From Pseudomonadota bacterium (lineage in GTDB: Bacteria > Desulfobacterota > Desulfovibrionia > Desulfovibrionales > Desulfomicrobiaceae): 64,000 nucleotides of DNA. Position 1 is the stretch's first letter, and every line of letters starts with the position of its first letter. The position numbers and the translations under genes were made by a program. Positions 33,539 to 42,879 of the stretch are shown in pieces. The DNA is taken from contig JAHIQM010000004.1 of assembly GCA_018902545.1 (NCBI GenBank), positions 250,882-314,881 on the forward strand, given 5' to 3'. Under the pieces are notes generated by a model, which saw nothing but the letters and a program-made list of their open reading frames with translations, had not been told where the DNA came from and ran no database searches.

Positions 33539-34647
33539 GCTTTCTGCCCGAAGCCCTGCGCCTGAGCAGGGCCCCTCTGAACGAGCGCTTCGAAGCTGCG
33601 ACAGAAGATGAGGCCAAATCCGTAATCAGCCGGGAGCGCATCGACGAACACGGCTTTGCGGCCCTGCTCTCCCCGGCGGCGTCCCCGCACCTGGAAGCCA
33701 TGGCCAGGCGCGCCCACGAGCTGACCCTGCGCCATTTCGGCCGCACCATAAGCCTGTTCACCCCGCTGTATGTCTCCAACCACTGCGCCAACCACTGCCG
33801 CTACTGCGGTTTCGCGGCCCCCAACGCCATCCCGCGCACCCGACTCAGCCTCGATGAAGTCCGGGCCGAAGGGCAGGCCATCGCCGCAACGGGCTTAAAG
33901 CACCTGCTGCTGTTGACCGGCGAGGCCCCGCACAAGGCGGGCGTGGAGTATCTGGAATCCTGCGTGCGAGTCCTGCGCCCCCTGTTTCCCTCCATTTCAC
34001 TGGAAGTCTTCCCCATGGAAACAAAGGACTACGCACGCCTGGCGCGTGCGGGCGTGGACGGGCTGACCGTATTCCAGGAAACCTACGACCCGGACCTTTA
34101 CGCCAAGCTGCACCCGGCCGGGCCCAAGCGGGACTACGCCTTCCGCCTGGACACTCCGCAGCGCGGGGCCGAGGCGGGACTGCGCGTGGTCAATATCGGG
34201 GCCCTGCTTGGCCTGACCGACTGGCGCAGGGAAATCTATGCCACCGGCCTGCACGCAGCCTGGCTGCAAAAGCGCTATCCCGGCGTAGACGTGGCCGTGT
34301 CCCTGCCGCGCATGCGCCCCCATGCCGGGGCGTTTCAACCGGAGTGCATCGTTTCGGACCGGGAACTGGTGCAGGCCATGACCGCCCTGCGCATCTTCCT
34401 GCCGCGCCTGTCCATCACCATCTCCACCCGCGAGGCTCCGGCCTTTCGCGACAACATCCTGCCTCTGGGCGTGACGCGCATGTCCGCCGGGGTCAGCACC
34501 GCCGTGGGCGGACACGCCAAACCCGGTCAGGCCGGACAGTTCGAGATCTCGGACCCACGCAGCGTGGCCGAGATAGAGGCCATGCTGCAAAGCCACGGAT
34601 ACCAACCCGTGTTCAAGGACTGGGAACCCATCGAGGGGTGCGCGTGA
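33535..34647 (+). CDS. thiH: 2-iminoacetate synthase (tyrosine lyase)
   Basis: 370-residue radical SAM enzyme that cleaves tyrosine to dehydroglycine and p-cresol, supplying ThiG. The cluster motif is [10 protein letters not shown] (Cys at CxxxCxxC). Choice of ThiH rather than oxygen-dependent ThiO fits an anaerobe. The ATG overlaps the thiG stop; the end overlaps the GTG start of thiF. Confidence 0.96.
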   Translation: MSFLPEALRLSRAPLNERFEAATEDEAKSVISRERIDEHGFAALLSPAASPHLEAMARRAHELTLRHFGRTISLFTPLYVSNHCANHCRYCGFAAPNAIPRTRLSLDEVRAEGQAIAATGLKHLLLLTGEAPHKAGVEYLESCVRVLRPLFPSISLEVFPMETKDYARLARAGVDGLTVFQETYDPDLYAKLHPAGPKRDYAFRLDTPQRGAEAGLRVVNIGALLGLTDWRREIYATGLHAAWLQKRYPGVDVAVSLPRMRPHAGAFQPECIVSDRELVQAMTALRIFLPRLSITISTREAPAFRDNILPLGVTRMSAGVSTAVGGHAKPGQAGQFEISDPRSVAEIEAMLQSHGYQPVFKDWEPIEGCA

Positions 34648-35267
34648 ATACCTTCGAGCAGGGCCTCGGGCGCTACCTGGACAAAGGCTTGCTGGCGTTT
34701 CTGCGCGATATCAGGATCGCGATCATCGGGGCGGGTGGCCTTGGGTCCAACTGCGCCGTGCATCTGGTCCGCAGCGGATTCGCGAACCTGGTCCTGGCCG
34801 ATGCGGACACGGTGGAGCCGTCGAATCTGAACCGTCAGCATTTCACCCTGGCTCAGGTCGGCACCCCCAAGGTGCTGGCCCTGCGCGACAACCTGCTGGC
34901 CATAAACCCGGCGGTCAGGATAGAGGCTCATCACCTGCTTGTGGACGCCCGCAACATGCCCGGGCTGTTCGGGACCTGCGACGCCGTTGTCGAAGCCGTG
35001 GACGACCCGCGCACCAAGAAGCTCATCATCGAGACCATGGTCCCCACGGGCCGATTGGTGGTCGGCGCATCGGGACTGGGCGGGGTAGGCCGCGCCGCAG
35101 AGATGCGGGTGCGGACCCTGGGACCCAGGCTCGTCATTGTCGGCGACCACGCCACTGCCTGCGACGCCCTCACCCCGCCCCTGTCCCCCGGCGTGGGCAT
35201 GGCCGCAGCCATGCAGGCCGACGTGGTCCTGAACCATTTTCACACCCTTTATAAGGAGCGCTCATGA
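34644..35267 (+). CDS. thiF: ThiS adenylyltransferase ThiF
   Basis: 207-residue E1-like enzyme that adenylates ThiS. Nucleotide motif IAIIGAGGLGSNCAVHL, then DADTVEPSNLNRQHF with the conserved Arg/Gln, and a C-terminal CDALTPPLSPGV. It starts at GTG 34644 behind GAGGGG, overlapping thiH by 4 bases. Shorter than E. coli ThiF, matching the short form usual in anaerobes, which lacks the CxxC zinc pairs. Confidence 0.92.
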   Translation: MNTFEQGLGRYLDKGLLAFLRDIRIAIIGAGGLGSNCAVHLVRSGFANLVLADADTVEPSNLNRQHFTLAQVGTPKVLALRDNLLAINPAVRIEAHHLLVDARNMPGLFGTCDAVVEAVDDPRTKKLIIETMVPTGRLVVGASGLGGVGRAAEMRVRTLGPRLVIVGDHATACDALTPPLSPGVGMAAAMQADVVLNHFHTLYKERS

Positions 35268-35923
35268 ACGGACGCAAACTTGTGACCAGCTTGATAAAGG
35301 CTGGCGGCCTCTATGGTCTGACCGCCGAAAAATTCTCCCTCGGGCGGAGCAACGAAGACGTTGTGCGGACCATGCTGGACAGCGGGATACGCATCATCCA
35401 GTACCGGGAGAAGACGAAAAAGATGGGCCGCAAGTACGAGGAATGCCTGCGCCTGCGGGCCATGACCCGCGAGGTGGGGGCGGCTTTCATCATCAACGAC
35501 GACATCGACCTGGCCCTGCTGGTCGGGGCCGACGGGGTACACGTGGGTCAGGAGGACCTGCCCGTAGCGGCGGTACGAGCCCTGGTGGGCGAAAACACGG
35601 CCATCGGCCTTTCGACTCACGCCCCGAACGAGGCACGCGCGGCCGTGGCCCAGGGGGCGGACTATATCGGCGTGGGCCCGATTTTCCAAACAGCTACCAA
35701 AGAAGACGTCTGCGCACCCGTGGGCCTTGAATATCTGGATTTCGTGGCAGGCGGAATAGACCTTCCCTTTGTCGCCATCGGCGGGATCAAGGAACACAAT
35801 CTGGCCGAAGTTGTCGCGCACGGGGCACGCTGCGTGGCCCTGGTCACGGAGATCACCGAAGTCCGGGACATACCCGGCAAGATCGCCGCGCTGGCAACCA
35901 TTCTCCGTGATCGGACCCCGTAA
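35264..35923 (+). CDS. thiE: Thiamine-phosphate synthase
   Basis: 219-residue TIM-barrel enzyme coupling hydroxymethylpyrimidine diphosphate with thiazole phosphate. IIQYREKTKKMG, FIINDDIDLALLVGADGVHVGQEDLP and IGLSTHAPNEA with YIGVGPIF are signatures. ATGA overlap with thiF. Last gene of the operon; thiC and thiD are not in the window. Confidence 0.95.
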   Translation: MNGRKLVTSLIKAGGLYGLTAEKFSLGRSNEDVVRTMLDSGIRIIQYREKTKKMGRKYEECLRLRAMTREVGAAFIINDDIDLALLVGADGVHVGQEDLPVAAVRALVGENTAIGLSTHAPNEARAAVAQGADYIGVGPIFQTATKEDVCAPVGLEYLDFVAGGIDLPFVAIGGIKEHNLAEVVAHGARCVALVTEITEVRDIPGKIAALATILRDRTP

Positions 35924-36063
35924 ATCAGGGATTGAGCGCTCGGCGTGTGCCTCGCGACACATGTATGACAGGCATTGGCCCTTGATATCGCCTCCGTCTT
36001 GAGCGTAAGCATGACTCGCGCCGTCGCTAGAACCCGCAGTCGTCATCCAACAAGGAGCAATGC

Positions 36064-38301
36064 ATGCAGACAGGATCGCCGTCCCCCCACCGCTGGCGTT
36101 TTTTCCGCCTTGGCGGGTTTGATCAGGTCAGGCTCGACACCGCAGAAGACCTTTTAAATCTGCATGAACTGGATCAGAAATTGTGGGCGGCCTTAAGTTG
36201 TCCGGTGGACGGGCTCGAATTCGACCCGCGCACCCTGGCCATGCTCGATACCAATGGCGACGGCCGCGTCCGGGCTCCAGAGATTCTGGCGGCCGTGACC
36301 TGGGTCTGTTCGGTGCTGCGGGATCTGCGCCCCCTGATGGCGGGCAGTTCATCCCTGCCGCTGACGGCCATCAACGATTCCGTACCCGAAGGAAAACGGC
36401 TGCTCGCCTCGGCCAGGCAGATCCAGAACTTTCTCGGCCAGGAAGGAGCGGAGGCCATCACCGTCGACCACGTGGCCGGTACGGAGGAGCTGCTTCACGA
36501 GTCCCCTTTCAACGGCGACGGGGTGATCACGCCCGCTTCGGCCCGTGACCAGTCCACGCAGATCCTGATCGAGGACATCATGACCTGCGTGGGCAGCGTG
36601 CAGGATCGTGGCGGAGCGGCCGGCATTTCCTCGGAGCAGGTCGAAGCCTTTTTCCTGGCTGCCGCCCAATATGTGCAGTGGCATGGCCAGGCCCAGGAGA
36701 ACGCCCGGGAGATCCTGCCTTTTGGCGAAAGCACCACGGCGGCGCGAGACGTGGCGAATAGCTTGCGGACCAAAGTGGATGACTATTTCACCCGTTGCGA
36801 CCTGGCCGCCTACGACCCCAAGGCCGCGGACGCCCTGACCCCGCCCCTGACCTCTTATGAGGCTCTTGCGCAATGCGAGCTGCGCCTTGACGCGGACCTT
36901 GAACATTTTCCCCTGGCGCGGATCGAGGCGGGCCGTCCCCTGCCACTGAAGGAAGGGGCCAACCCGGCATGGTTTCGGAACCTGACTGCGTTCAAGACCT
37001 TGGTGGTCGCGCCCCTCTACGGCGATGTGGACACGCTGACGCAATCACAGTGGGAGAAGATCAAGACAATTCTGGAGCCCCACGAGGCCTGGCTCGCGGC
37101 CAAGGCCGGCGGCGAGGTGGAAAGCATCGGGGTCGAGCACCTGTTGAGGCTGCTTGGCGACGACAGCCGCCGGGAGCTGGAAAAGATTATCGCCGAGGAT
37201 CTGAGCCTGGCCGAGCAGGTCGAAAGTTTCGAGGGCGTGACCAGGCTTGTGCACTTCACCCGCGATCTTCTGGTTCTGCTCAACAATTTCGTGGCCTTCC
37301 GTGATTTCTACGCCCAGGACCGCAAGGCCGTTTTTCAGGCGGGCACCCTGTACCTGGACGGGCGGGCCTGCGAACTCTGCGTGCGCGTGGCCAGCCCCGA
37401 CACGCACGCCACCCTGGCCGTCCTGAGCCAGTCCTATCTCGCCTACTGCCGCTGCACGCGGCGCGAAAGCAGTGAGCAGATGCACATCGCCGCCGCTTTT
37501 ACCGGAGGCGACTCCGACAACCTGATGGTCGGGCGCAACGGCATCTTCTATGACCGCCTCGGCCGGGACTGGGACGCCACGGTGGTCAAGATCATCGAGC
37601 ATCCCATCAGTGTGCACCAGGCCTTCATGTCCCCCTATAAACGCATTGGCCGCATGATCGGGGAACAGATCGCCAAATTCGCCGCAGCCAAGGACAGCGC
37701 CGTGGACGCCTCCGCCGGGACAAAGCTGGCGGGCATGGGGGCAAGCCCGGACGCCGCCAAGACTCCAACACCCTTCGACGTCGGCAAGTTCGCCGGCATC
37801 TTTGCCGCCATCGGCTTGGCCCTTGGAGCCCTCGGCACGGCCATGGCCGCGGTCCTGGGCGGATTTTTGACCCTGGCCCTGTGGCAGATGCCCCTGGTCA
37901 TCGGCGGCATTGTGCTCATGATCTCGGGGCCGTCCATGCTCATTGCCTATCTGAAACTCCGCCAGCGCAACCTGGCCCCCATTCTCGACGCCGGTGGCTG
38001 GGCGGTGAACACCAAGGCCAGAATCAACATCCCCTTCGGTGCCACCCTGACCAAACTGGCCGAACTGCCACAGGGGGCCAAACGCTCCCTGGTGGACCCC
38101 TTCGCGGAGAAAAAGGCACCCTGGAAACGCTGGGCCGTGCTGCTGGCCCTTTTCGTGGTTCTGGGCATGGCCTGGGACAAGGGCTATATCCAGAAAATGG
38201 CGGCCAACCTGAAGCCGCTGTTTTCAAGCCAGGAAACAAGCGCCACGCCGGAAGCCCCAACGGTAGTTCCGGCAAACCAGACGGCCGATCCCGGCAAATA
38301 G
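36064..38301 (+). CDS. EF-hand-containing membrane protein, function unknown
   Basis: 745 residues. A calcium-type EF-hand loop DTNGDGRVRAPE is at about residues 61-72, and a weaker one (FNGDGVITPASA) at about 150. A long soluble central domain follows. Near the C-terminus are two adjoining membrane segments (IFAAIGLALGALGTAMAAVL; LTLALWQMPLVIGGIVLMIS) and a third (WAVLLALFVVLGMAWDKGY), then a short tail. No catalytic motif seen. ATG with AAGGAGC upstream. Its topology suggests a calcium-sensing inner-membrane protein, but this is inference. Confidence 0.7.
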   Translation: MQTGSPSPHRWRFFRLGGFDQVRLDTAEDLLNLHELDQKLWAALSCPVDGLEFDPRTLAMLDTNGDGRVRAPEILAAVTWVCSVLRDLRPLMAGSSSLPLTAINDSVPEGKRLLASARQIQNFLGQEGAEAITVDHVAGTEELLHESPFNGDGVITPASARDQSTQILIEDIMTCVGSVQDRGGAAGISSEQVEAFFLAAAQYVQWHGQAQENAREILPFGESTTAARDVANSLRTKVDDYFTRCDLAAYDPKAADALTPPLTSYEALAQCELRLDADLEHFPLARIEAGRPLPLKEGANPAWFRNLTAFKTLVVAPLYGDVDTLTQSQWEKIKTILEPHEAWLAAKAGGEVESIGVEHLLRLLGDDSRRELEKIIAEDLSLAEQVESFEGVTRLVHFTRDLLVLLNNFVAFRDFYAQDRKAVFQAGTLYLDGRACELCVRVASPDTHATLAVLSQSYLAYCRCTRRESSEQMHIAAAFTGGDSDNLMVGRNGIFYDRLGRDWDATVVKIIEHPISVHQAFMSPYKRIGRMIGEQIAKFAAAKDSAVDASAGTKLAGMGASPDAAKTPTPFDVGKFAGIFAAIGLALGALGTAMAAVLGGFLTLALWQMPLVIGGIVLMISGPSMLIAYLKLRQRNLAPILDAGGWAVNTKARINIPFGATLTKLAELPQGAKRSLVDPFAEKKAPWKRWAVLLALFVVLGMAWDKGYIQKMAANLKPLFSSQETSATPEAPTVVPANQTADPGK

Positions 38302-38344
38302 ACCATACCTGCGCCGGCCCTAGAACCGGCGCACAGGGATACTC

Positions 38345-38776
38345 ATGTTCAAATGTGTACGTACAATGGACGACCTGCTCCAGGTGCTCATGATCCGGGC
38401 CATCGTTTTCATGGAGGAGCAGGGCATCTCGCAAGCCGACGAAATGGACGGTCACGATCTCGCGGCCGTGCACGTGCTCGGGGTAATGGATAAAGAGCCC
38501 GTGGCCTGCGGCCGCATCCGCTACCAGGGCGACCGGGCCTTCCTGCAGCGGCTGGCCGTGCGCCGTGCCTGGCGTGGCCGGGGAGTCGGGAGCGAGTTGC
38601 TTCATTTCATGCTTGAAGAGTGCCGCAAGAGCGGATTCCGCCGCTTCGAACTCCACTCCCAGACCAGGGCAACAGGGTTTTACCGCGGCCACGGCTTCAT
38701 GCCCTGCGGAGAGGAGTTCATGGAGGCGGGCATTCCTCATGTGAACATGCGACTGGAGGATGACAAGCAAGAATGA
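38345..38776 (+). CDS. GNAT-family N-acetyltransferase
   Basis: 143-residue acetyltransferase resembling the ElaA/YjcF group. The acetyl-CoA loop is RRAWRGRGVGSELL (R/QxxGxG/A), preceded by GDRAFLQRLAV and followed by ATGFYRGHGF. N-terminus RAIVFMEEQGIS matches the group. The acceptor substrate is unknown. Overlaps or abuts the MFS gene. Confidence 0.87.
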   Translation: MFKCVRTMDDLLQVLMIRAIVFMEEQGISQADEMDGHDLAAVHVLGVMDKEPVACGRIRYQGDRAFLQRLAVRRAWRGRGVGSELLHFMLEECRKSGFRRFELHSQTRATGFYRGHGFMPCGEEFMEAGIPHVNMRLEDDKQE

Positions 38777-38783
38777 ACCGGCC

Positions 38784-39938
38784 ATGAAGCACATCTCGCC
38801 CCTGGCCTTGCAAGCGCTGGTCTTTGCGCTGGTTTCGGCCAGCTTCACCACAATCTATCTTGTGCAGCCCGTGCTGCCGGTGCTGCAAGCCGAATTCGGG
38901 GTCTCCATCGCCAAGGCGGCCCAGACCGTGTCCACCGTCATCCTCGGCGTGGCCTTCTCCACCCTCCTCTTCGGACGCCTGGCCGATATGTACCCGGTCA
39001 AGCCCTTCATCATCATGGGCGGCACAGTGGTCGCCGGGGCCGGAATAGCCTGCGCCGTGGCCGAGAACATAAACGTCCTCATCGCCCTGCGCCTGCTGCA
39101 GGGCCTTTTCATCCCGGCGCTGACCACCTGTCTGGCCACTTATCTGGCCAGGAACCTTCCCGTGGAACGACTGAACGTGGTCATGGGCTCCTACGTTTCC
39201 GCCACCGTGGTCGGCGGCCTGGGCGGACGGCTCCTTGGCGGCTGGATTCATCCACCGCTGCACTGGCGCTACGCCTTTGTCACGGCCTCGGTCATGGTTC
39301 TGGCCACGGCGGTGGCGGCAGTTCTGCTGCTGCCCAAGGAAGAGCGGCCCGCCGAAAAAGCGGGCAGCGGGCCGGGCTACCTTGAACTTCTTCGCCGGGG
39401 CGACATGCTGCGCACCTTCGCCGTGGGCTTCGGCGCCCTTTTCGTCTTCGGGGCCACCTTCAACTACCTGCCCTTCTACCTGAGCGCCCCGCCGTTCTCG
39501 GCCTCCACCAACCTCATCACCCTCTTGTACCTGACCTATATCGTCGGCGTGATCATCGCTCCCCTGTCCGGCAGGTTCAGCAACCGCTTCGGCAACGGCC
39601 TGACCATGATCCTGGGATCGCTGATCCTTGCGGCCGCCCTGCTGCTGAGCCATGTGCCGAGCCTCGCCGTCGTCTGTCTGAGCCTGGCCATGGCCTGCGC
39701 GGGGTTCTTCGCCATCCACGCGGCGGCGGTGGGGAGCATGAACCGCAAGCTCTCCTCCAGCCGGGGCAGGGCAAATTCGCTTTATATTCTATGGTATTAT
39801 CTGGGAGGATCGGCGGGAATCACGGTCATGGGATACGGATTCAAACATTTCGGGTGGGCGGGCGTGACCGGTTCGGGGCTGGCCATGCTCGTGCTGCTGC
39901 TCGGCGTTGGAATCCACGAACTGCGCACGGGACACTGA
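38784..39938 (+). CDS. MFS transporter
   Basis: 384-residue major facilitator with about 12 membrane helices. The loop 2-3 motif appears as GRLADMYPVKPFIIMGG. Pattern resembles the YnfM/arabinose-efflux-like group. Start is uncertain: the ATG at 38784 has no good Shine-Dalgarno, and the one at 38760 abuts GGAGG with no spacing and overlaps the GNAT gene by 17 bases. Substrate unknown. Convergent with the TPR gene, with no gap. Confidence 0.87.
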   Translation: MKHISPLALQALVFALVSASFTTIYLVQPVLPVLQAEFGVSIAKAAQTVSTVILGVAFSTLLFGRLADMYPVKPFIIMGGTVVAGAGIACAVAENINVLIALRLLQGLFIPALTTCLATYLARNLPVERLNVVMGSYVSATVVGGLGGRLLGGWIHPPLHWRYAFVTASVMVLATAVAAVLLLPKEERPAEKAGSGPGYLELLRRGDMLRTFAVGFGALFVFGATFNYLPFYLSAPPFSASTNLITLLYLTYIVGVIIAPLSGRFSNRFGNGLTMILGSLILAAALLLSHVPSLAVVCLSLAMACAGFFAIHAAAVGSMNRKLSSSRGRANSLYILWYYLGGSAGITVMGYGFKHFGWAGVTGSGLAMLVLLLGVGIHELRTGH

Positions 39939-40748
39939 TCAGGTCAAGGACAGGGAGCAGAGATACTTTTTGAATTTAATTCCTTCCTCATGTCCGGGGT
40001 TGATGCTCAGGCACTTCTCCAGAGCGCTTTCCGCCTCGCCGACCCTGCCGCCCTGCACAAAGGCCCGAGCCAGGTTGAAATACAGGTTCTCGTCGGTGGA
40101 GCAGACCTCCAGCGCACGCAGGTAATAGCGGCAGGCTTGCTCCAGCATGGTCTGCTTGCGCAGTTCGATGCCGAACTGGTTGAAGAGGTGTTTGAATTCG
40201 GCGGAGGCGAACCCGTCGAGAGCAATGAGCTGTTCGAAGACCGTCTGGGCCTTGTCGTGCTGGTTGTACTGCAAATAGGTCAGCCCGAGGCCAAACAATG
40301 CGCGCACGTTCTGTTCGTCCAGACCCAGGGCGTTGTTGTATTCCATGGCCGCCGAATAGGGTTCGCCGTTTTTACGATGGCGGTCGCCCTTGGCCACGGC
40401 CTTGGCAATCTTCTGGATCACGGGTTTGACCTGTTTCAAAAACATGTCCACTTCGGGCTGATACTGGGTGATCAGCTCGTCCATGGTCACTTCCATGGCT
40501 GGCCCGGAAGGCGCCCAATTGGCGTTGAGGGACTGCAGGGCCAGCAGGTCGTCGTCGATCTGTTTGGCGTAATAGTAGAGGGTGCTGTCCTCTTTCTTGG
40601 ACGTGGCACCCGTGCCGATGGTGACCGAGGAACGTTTCGAGCAGACGCACTCAAGCCCCAGGTCCGTGGCCATGCAGTATTGTGACACTTCCGCGATGGA
40701 ATATCCTTCACTCACCGTATTCTCGTTTTCCAGATCGTTTTTGAACAT
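39939..40748 (-). CDS. Tetratricopeptide repeat protein
   Basis: 269 residues. N-terminal 110 residues are of unknown type; residues 115-260 contain about four TPRs (for example EPYSAAMEYNNALGLDEQN, ARAFVQGGRVGEAESALEKC). Such proteins act as scaffolds. ATG at 40748 directly precedes the nitroreductase stop region, so the two genes form an operon with coupled translation. Confidence 0.82.
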   Translation of the reverse strand: MFKNDLENENTVSEGYSIAEVSQYCMATDLGLECVCSKRSSVTIGTGATSKKEDSTLYYYAKQIDDDLLALQSLNANWAPSGPAMEVTMDELITQYQPEVDMFLKQVKPVIQKIAKAVAKGDRHRKNGEPYSAAMEYNNALGLDEQNVRALFGLGLTYLQYNQHDKAQTVFEQLIALDGFASAEFKHLFNQFGIELRKQTMLEQACRYYLRALEVCSTDENLYFNLARAFVQGGRVGEAESALEKCLSINPGHEEGIKFKKYLCSLSLT

Positions 40749-41408
40749 TTAAAACCAACGCATCATCTGTTCAAGCGGCCTGCGCGTTTTGCGCTTGGGA
40801 GGCTTGGCCCGGTAGCCGAAAGCAAGCATGTAGGCCACCCCGTATTCTTCAAGATCCACGCCGAAATCCTCTGCCAGCACCTCGTCCACCTTGTCCTGCG
40901 CGTAGCCCTCGATGGGGCACGAATCGATGCCGATGAGCGCCGCCGCCGTCATCATGTTGGCCTGAGCGATGTAGCACTGCTTGCAGGCCCAGTCGAACAT
41001 GGCCCGGTCGCTGTCGAGCAGGCGAAAATCCGACTGCTGGAAGGTGGCGTAATACTCCGTGCGGGCGGTGATTCGGTCCTCGGGCAGTTCCTGGATTTGA
41101 CGCATGAAATCAGCGATGCCGACACTGTCGAATTTGAGCAGGGGCGTCTTCATGGCCAGGCAGACCAGATAATGGCTGGCTGTGGGAATCTGCCCCTTGC
41201 CGCCCCAGGTATGCGGCAGGAATTTCATGCGCAAATTCATGTCCTGGACGATGAGAAACTGCCATGGTTCAAACCCGAAGGAACTGGGGGAAAGACGCGC
41301 GGTTTCCAGGATAAAGAGGAAATCCTCTTCGGCGATCTTGAGCCCGGGGTCGAACTCCTTGCATGCGTGCCGGAACATGAAGGCGTCAAGAATGATCTGC
41401 TTGTCCAT
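40749..41408 (-). CDS. Nitroreductase family NAD(P)H oxidoreductase
   Basis: 219-residue FMN enzyme. FRHACKEFDP near the N-terminus (Arg/His phosphate contacts), ETARLSPSSFGFEPWQFLIV, and GIDSCPIEGY are typical of NfsB-like enzymes. Reduces nitro compounds, quinones or similar; the physiological substrate is unknown. AGGAG lies 6 bases before the ATG. Confidence 0.9.
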   Translation of the reverse strand: MDKQIILDAFMFRHACKEFDPGLKIAEEDFLFILETARLSPSSFGFEPWQFLIVQDMNLRMKFLPHTWGGKGQIPTASHYLVCLAMKTPLLKFDSVGIADFMRQIQELPEDRITARTEYYATFQQSDFRLLDSDRAMFDWACKQCYIAQANMMTAAALIGIDSCPIEGYAQDKVDEVLAEDFGVDLEEYGVAYMLAFGYRAKPPKRKTRRPLEQMMRWF

Positions 41409-41868
41409 GAGTCATCTCCTCTCAAAGAGCTTGGCGGACGGCCCGTTTGCGGCATTACGTTTCCATCACTACGCAGGCTTTGCCGCAAGTTCAAGATCGG
41501 CAACGGCCTTCTTCCCGCTTTGGTCTCAAGACTATCCGAAAACTACGGCATCGCAAACCTGAGTTTGAAGTGTCACGCAAAGAATACGACAACGCGAAGA
41601 AAACCCGCCTCACGCGCAGAAAATAACACTGTCATCGCAAATGTAACACCGGGGTCTTCAAATAAGACATTACGATGCATGCCGGATTTTATATCTAAAT
41701 TCGTGATACTATACCTACTTTTTTAGGACTACGTATTGACCTCCCAAGCATCGCCATGTAACGGGAAACAAAAGGCATTATTATGCGAACTTCAGTACCG
41801 AATGTGGACATGACAGGTCAGCAACAATTGCAACCTGTCTTTTATTCATACACTGATGGAGGTGTGTT
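41409..41868. other. Intergenic control region between nitroreductase and hydrogenase operons
   Basis: 460 bases without a gene, AT-rich in its second half. It must hold divergent promoters. TTGACC at 41736-41741 could be a -35 element for hynB, but no good -10 follows. I see no sigma-54 site. Confidence 0.4.
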
Positions 41869-42828
41869 ATGAAGGTTTCTGTAGGTTTAGGAAGACCCGG
41901 GGCCGAAGAGCGATTGGCGAAAAGTGGAGTCTCACGTCGAGACTTCATGAAGTTCTGCACCACAATCGCAGCGGTCATGGGCATGGAGGCGTCATTTGCC
42001 AACAAAATCGCCCTGGCACTGACTTCTCCCCGGCGTCCTTCCGTGGTCTGGCTGCATAACGCGGAATGCACCGGCTGCTCCGAATCCATTCTGCGCGCAG
42101 TTCGACCCTTTATCGACGACCTGATCCTTGACACAATCAGCCTTGACTACCACGAGACCCTCATGGCCGCAGCGGGACACAAGGCCGAAGAAGCCCTGCA
42201 GGAGGCCATCAATTCTCCGCATGGATTCCTGTGTATCGTTGAAGGCGCCATCCCGATGAAAGACAACGGCATCTACGGCATGGTCGGCGGACACACCATG
42301 CTTGATATCAACTCAAAAATTCTGCCCAAAGCCATCGCCACCATCGCTTACGGAACCTGCGCCACCTATGGCGGCGTGCAGGCCGCCAGGCCCAATCCGA
42401 CCGATGCCAAGGGTATCAACGACGCATTGAAGCATCTGGGCGTCAATGCCGTCAACATTCCCGGCTGTCCGCCCAACCCCTACAACCTGGTCGGAACCAT
42501 CGTTCATCTCCTGACCCATAACCTGGCGATCCCGGAAATGGACGACATCAACCGCCCGCTGATGTTCTTCAACGAAACCGTGCACGAACTGTGCGAACGC
42601 CTGCCCCATTACGAAGCCGGCGAGTTCGCGCCCTCCTTTGATTCAGAAGAAGCGCGCAAGGGCTGGTGCCTGTATGAGCTTGGTTGCAAAGGCCCCACCA
42701 CCTACAACAACTGTCCCAAGGTCAAGTTCAACCAGACAAACTGGCCCGTTCAGGCCGGCCACCCCTGCATCGGGTGCAGTGAGCCCGATTTCTGGGATAC
42801 CGCCTCGCCCTTCTACGAAGAAGCGTAA
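41869..42828 (+). CDS. hynB: Periplasmic [NiFe] hydrogenase small subunit
   Basis: 319-residue precursor with a Tat signal (SRRDFMKFC, residues 22-30) that carries the folded heterodimer to the periplasm. Ligands for three Fe-S clusters are visible: [17 protein letters not shown] and PGCPPNP for the proximal cluster; then [16 protein letters not shown] and [13 protein letters not shown] for the distal and medial ones. It relays electrons from the active site to cytochrome c3. TGGAGG precedes the ATG. First gene of the operon. Confidence 0.96.
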   Translation: MKVSVGLGRPGAEERLAKSGVSRRDFMKFCTTIAAVMGMEASFANKIALALTSPRRPSVVWLHNAECTGCSESILRAVRPFIDDLILDTISLDYHETLMAAAGHKAEEALQEAINSPHGFLCIVEGAIPMKDNGIYGMVGGHTMLDINSKILPKAIATIAYGTCATYGGVQAARPNPTDAKGINDALKHLGVNAVNIPGCPPNPYNLVGTIVHLLTHNLAIPEMDDINRPLMFFNETVHELCERLPHYEAGEFAPSFDSEEARKGWCLYELGCKGPTTYNNCPKVKFNQTNWPVQAGHPCIGCSEPDFWDTASPFYEEA

Positions 42829-42879
42829 CAAGGCTGTCGCTTCAGGCTAAACTTTTACTGATTCCAGAGGAGAGTACAT

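Noticed and set aside
41736..41765. hynB promoter
   Set aside because: TTGACC is present but no acceptable -10 at 16-18 bases; not listed as a site.
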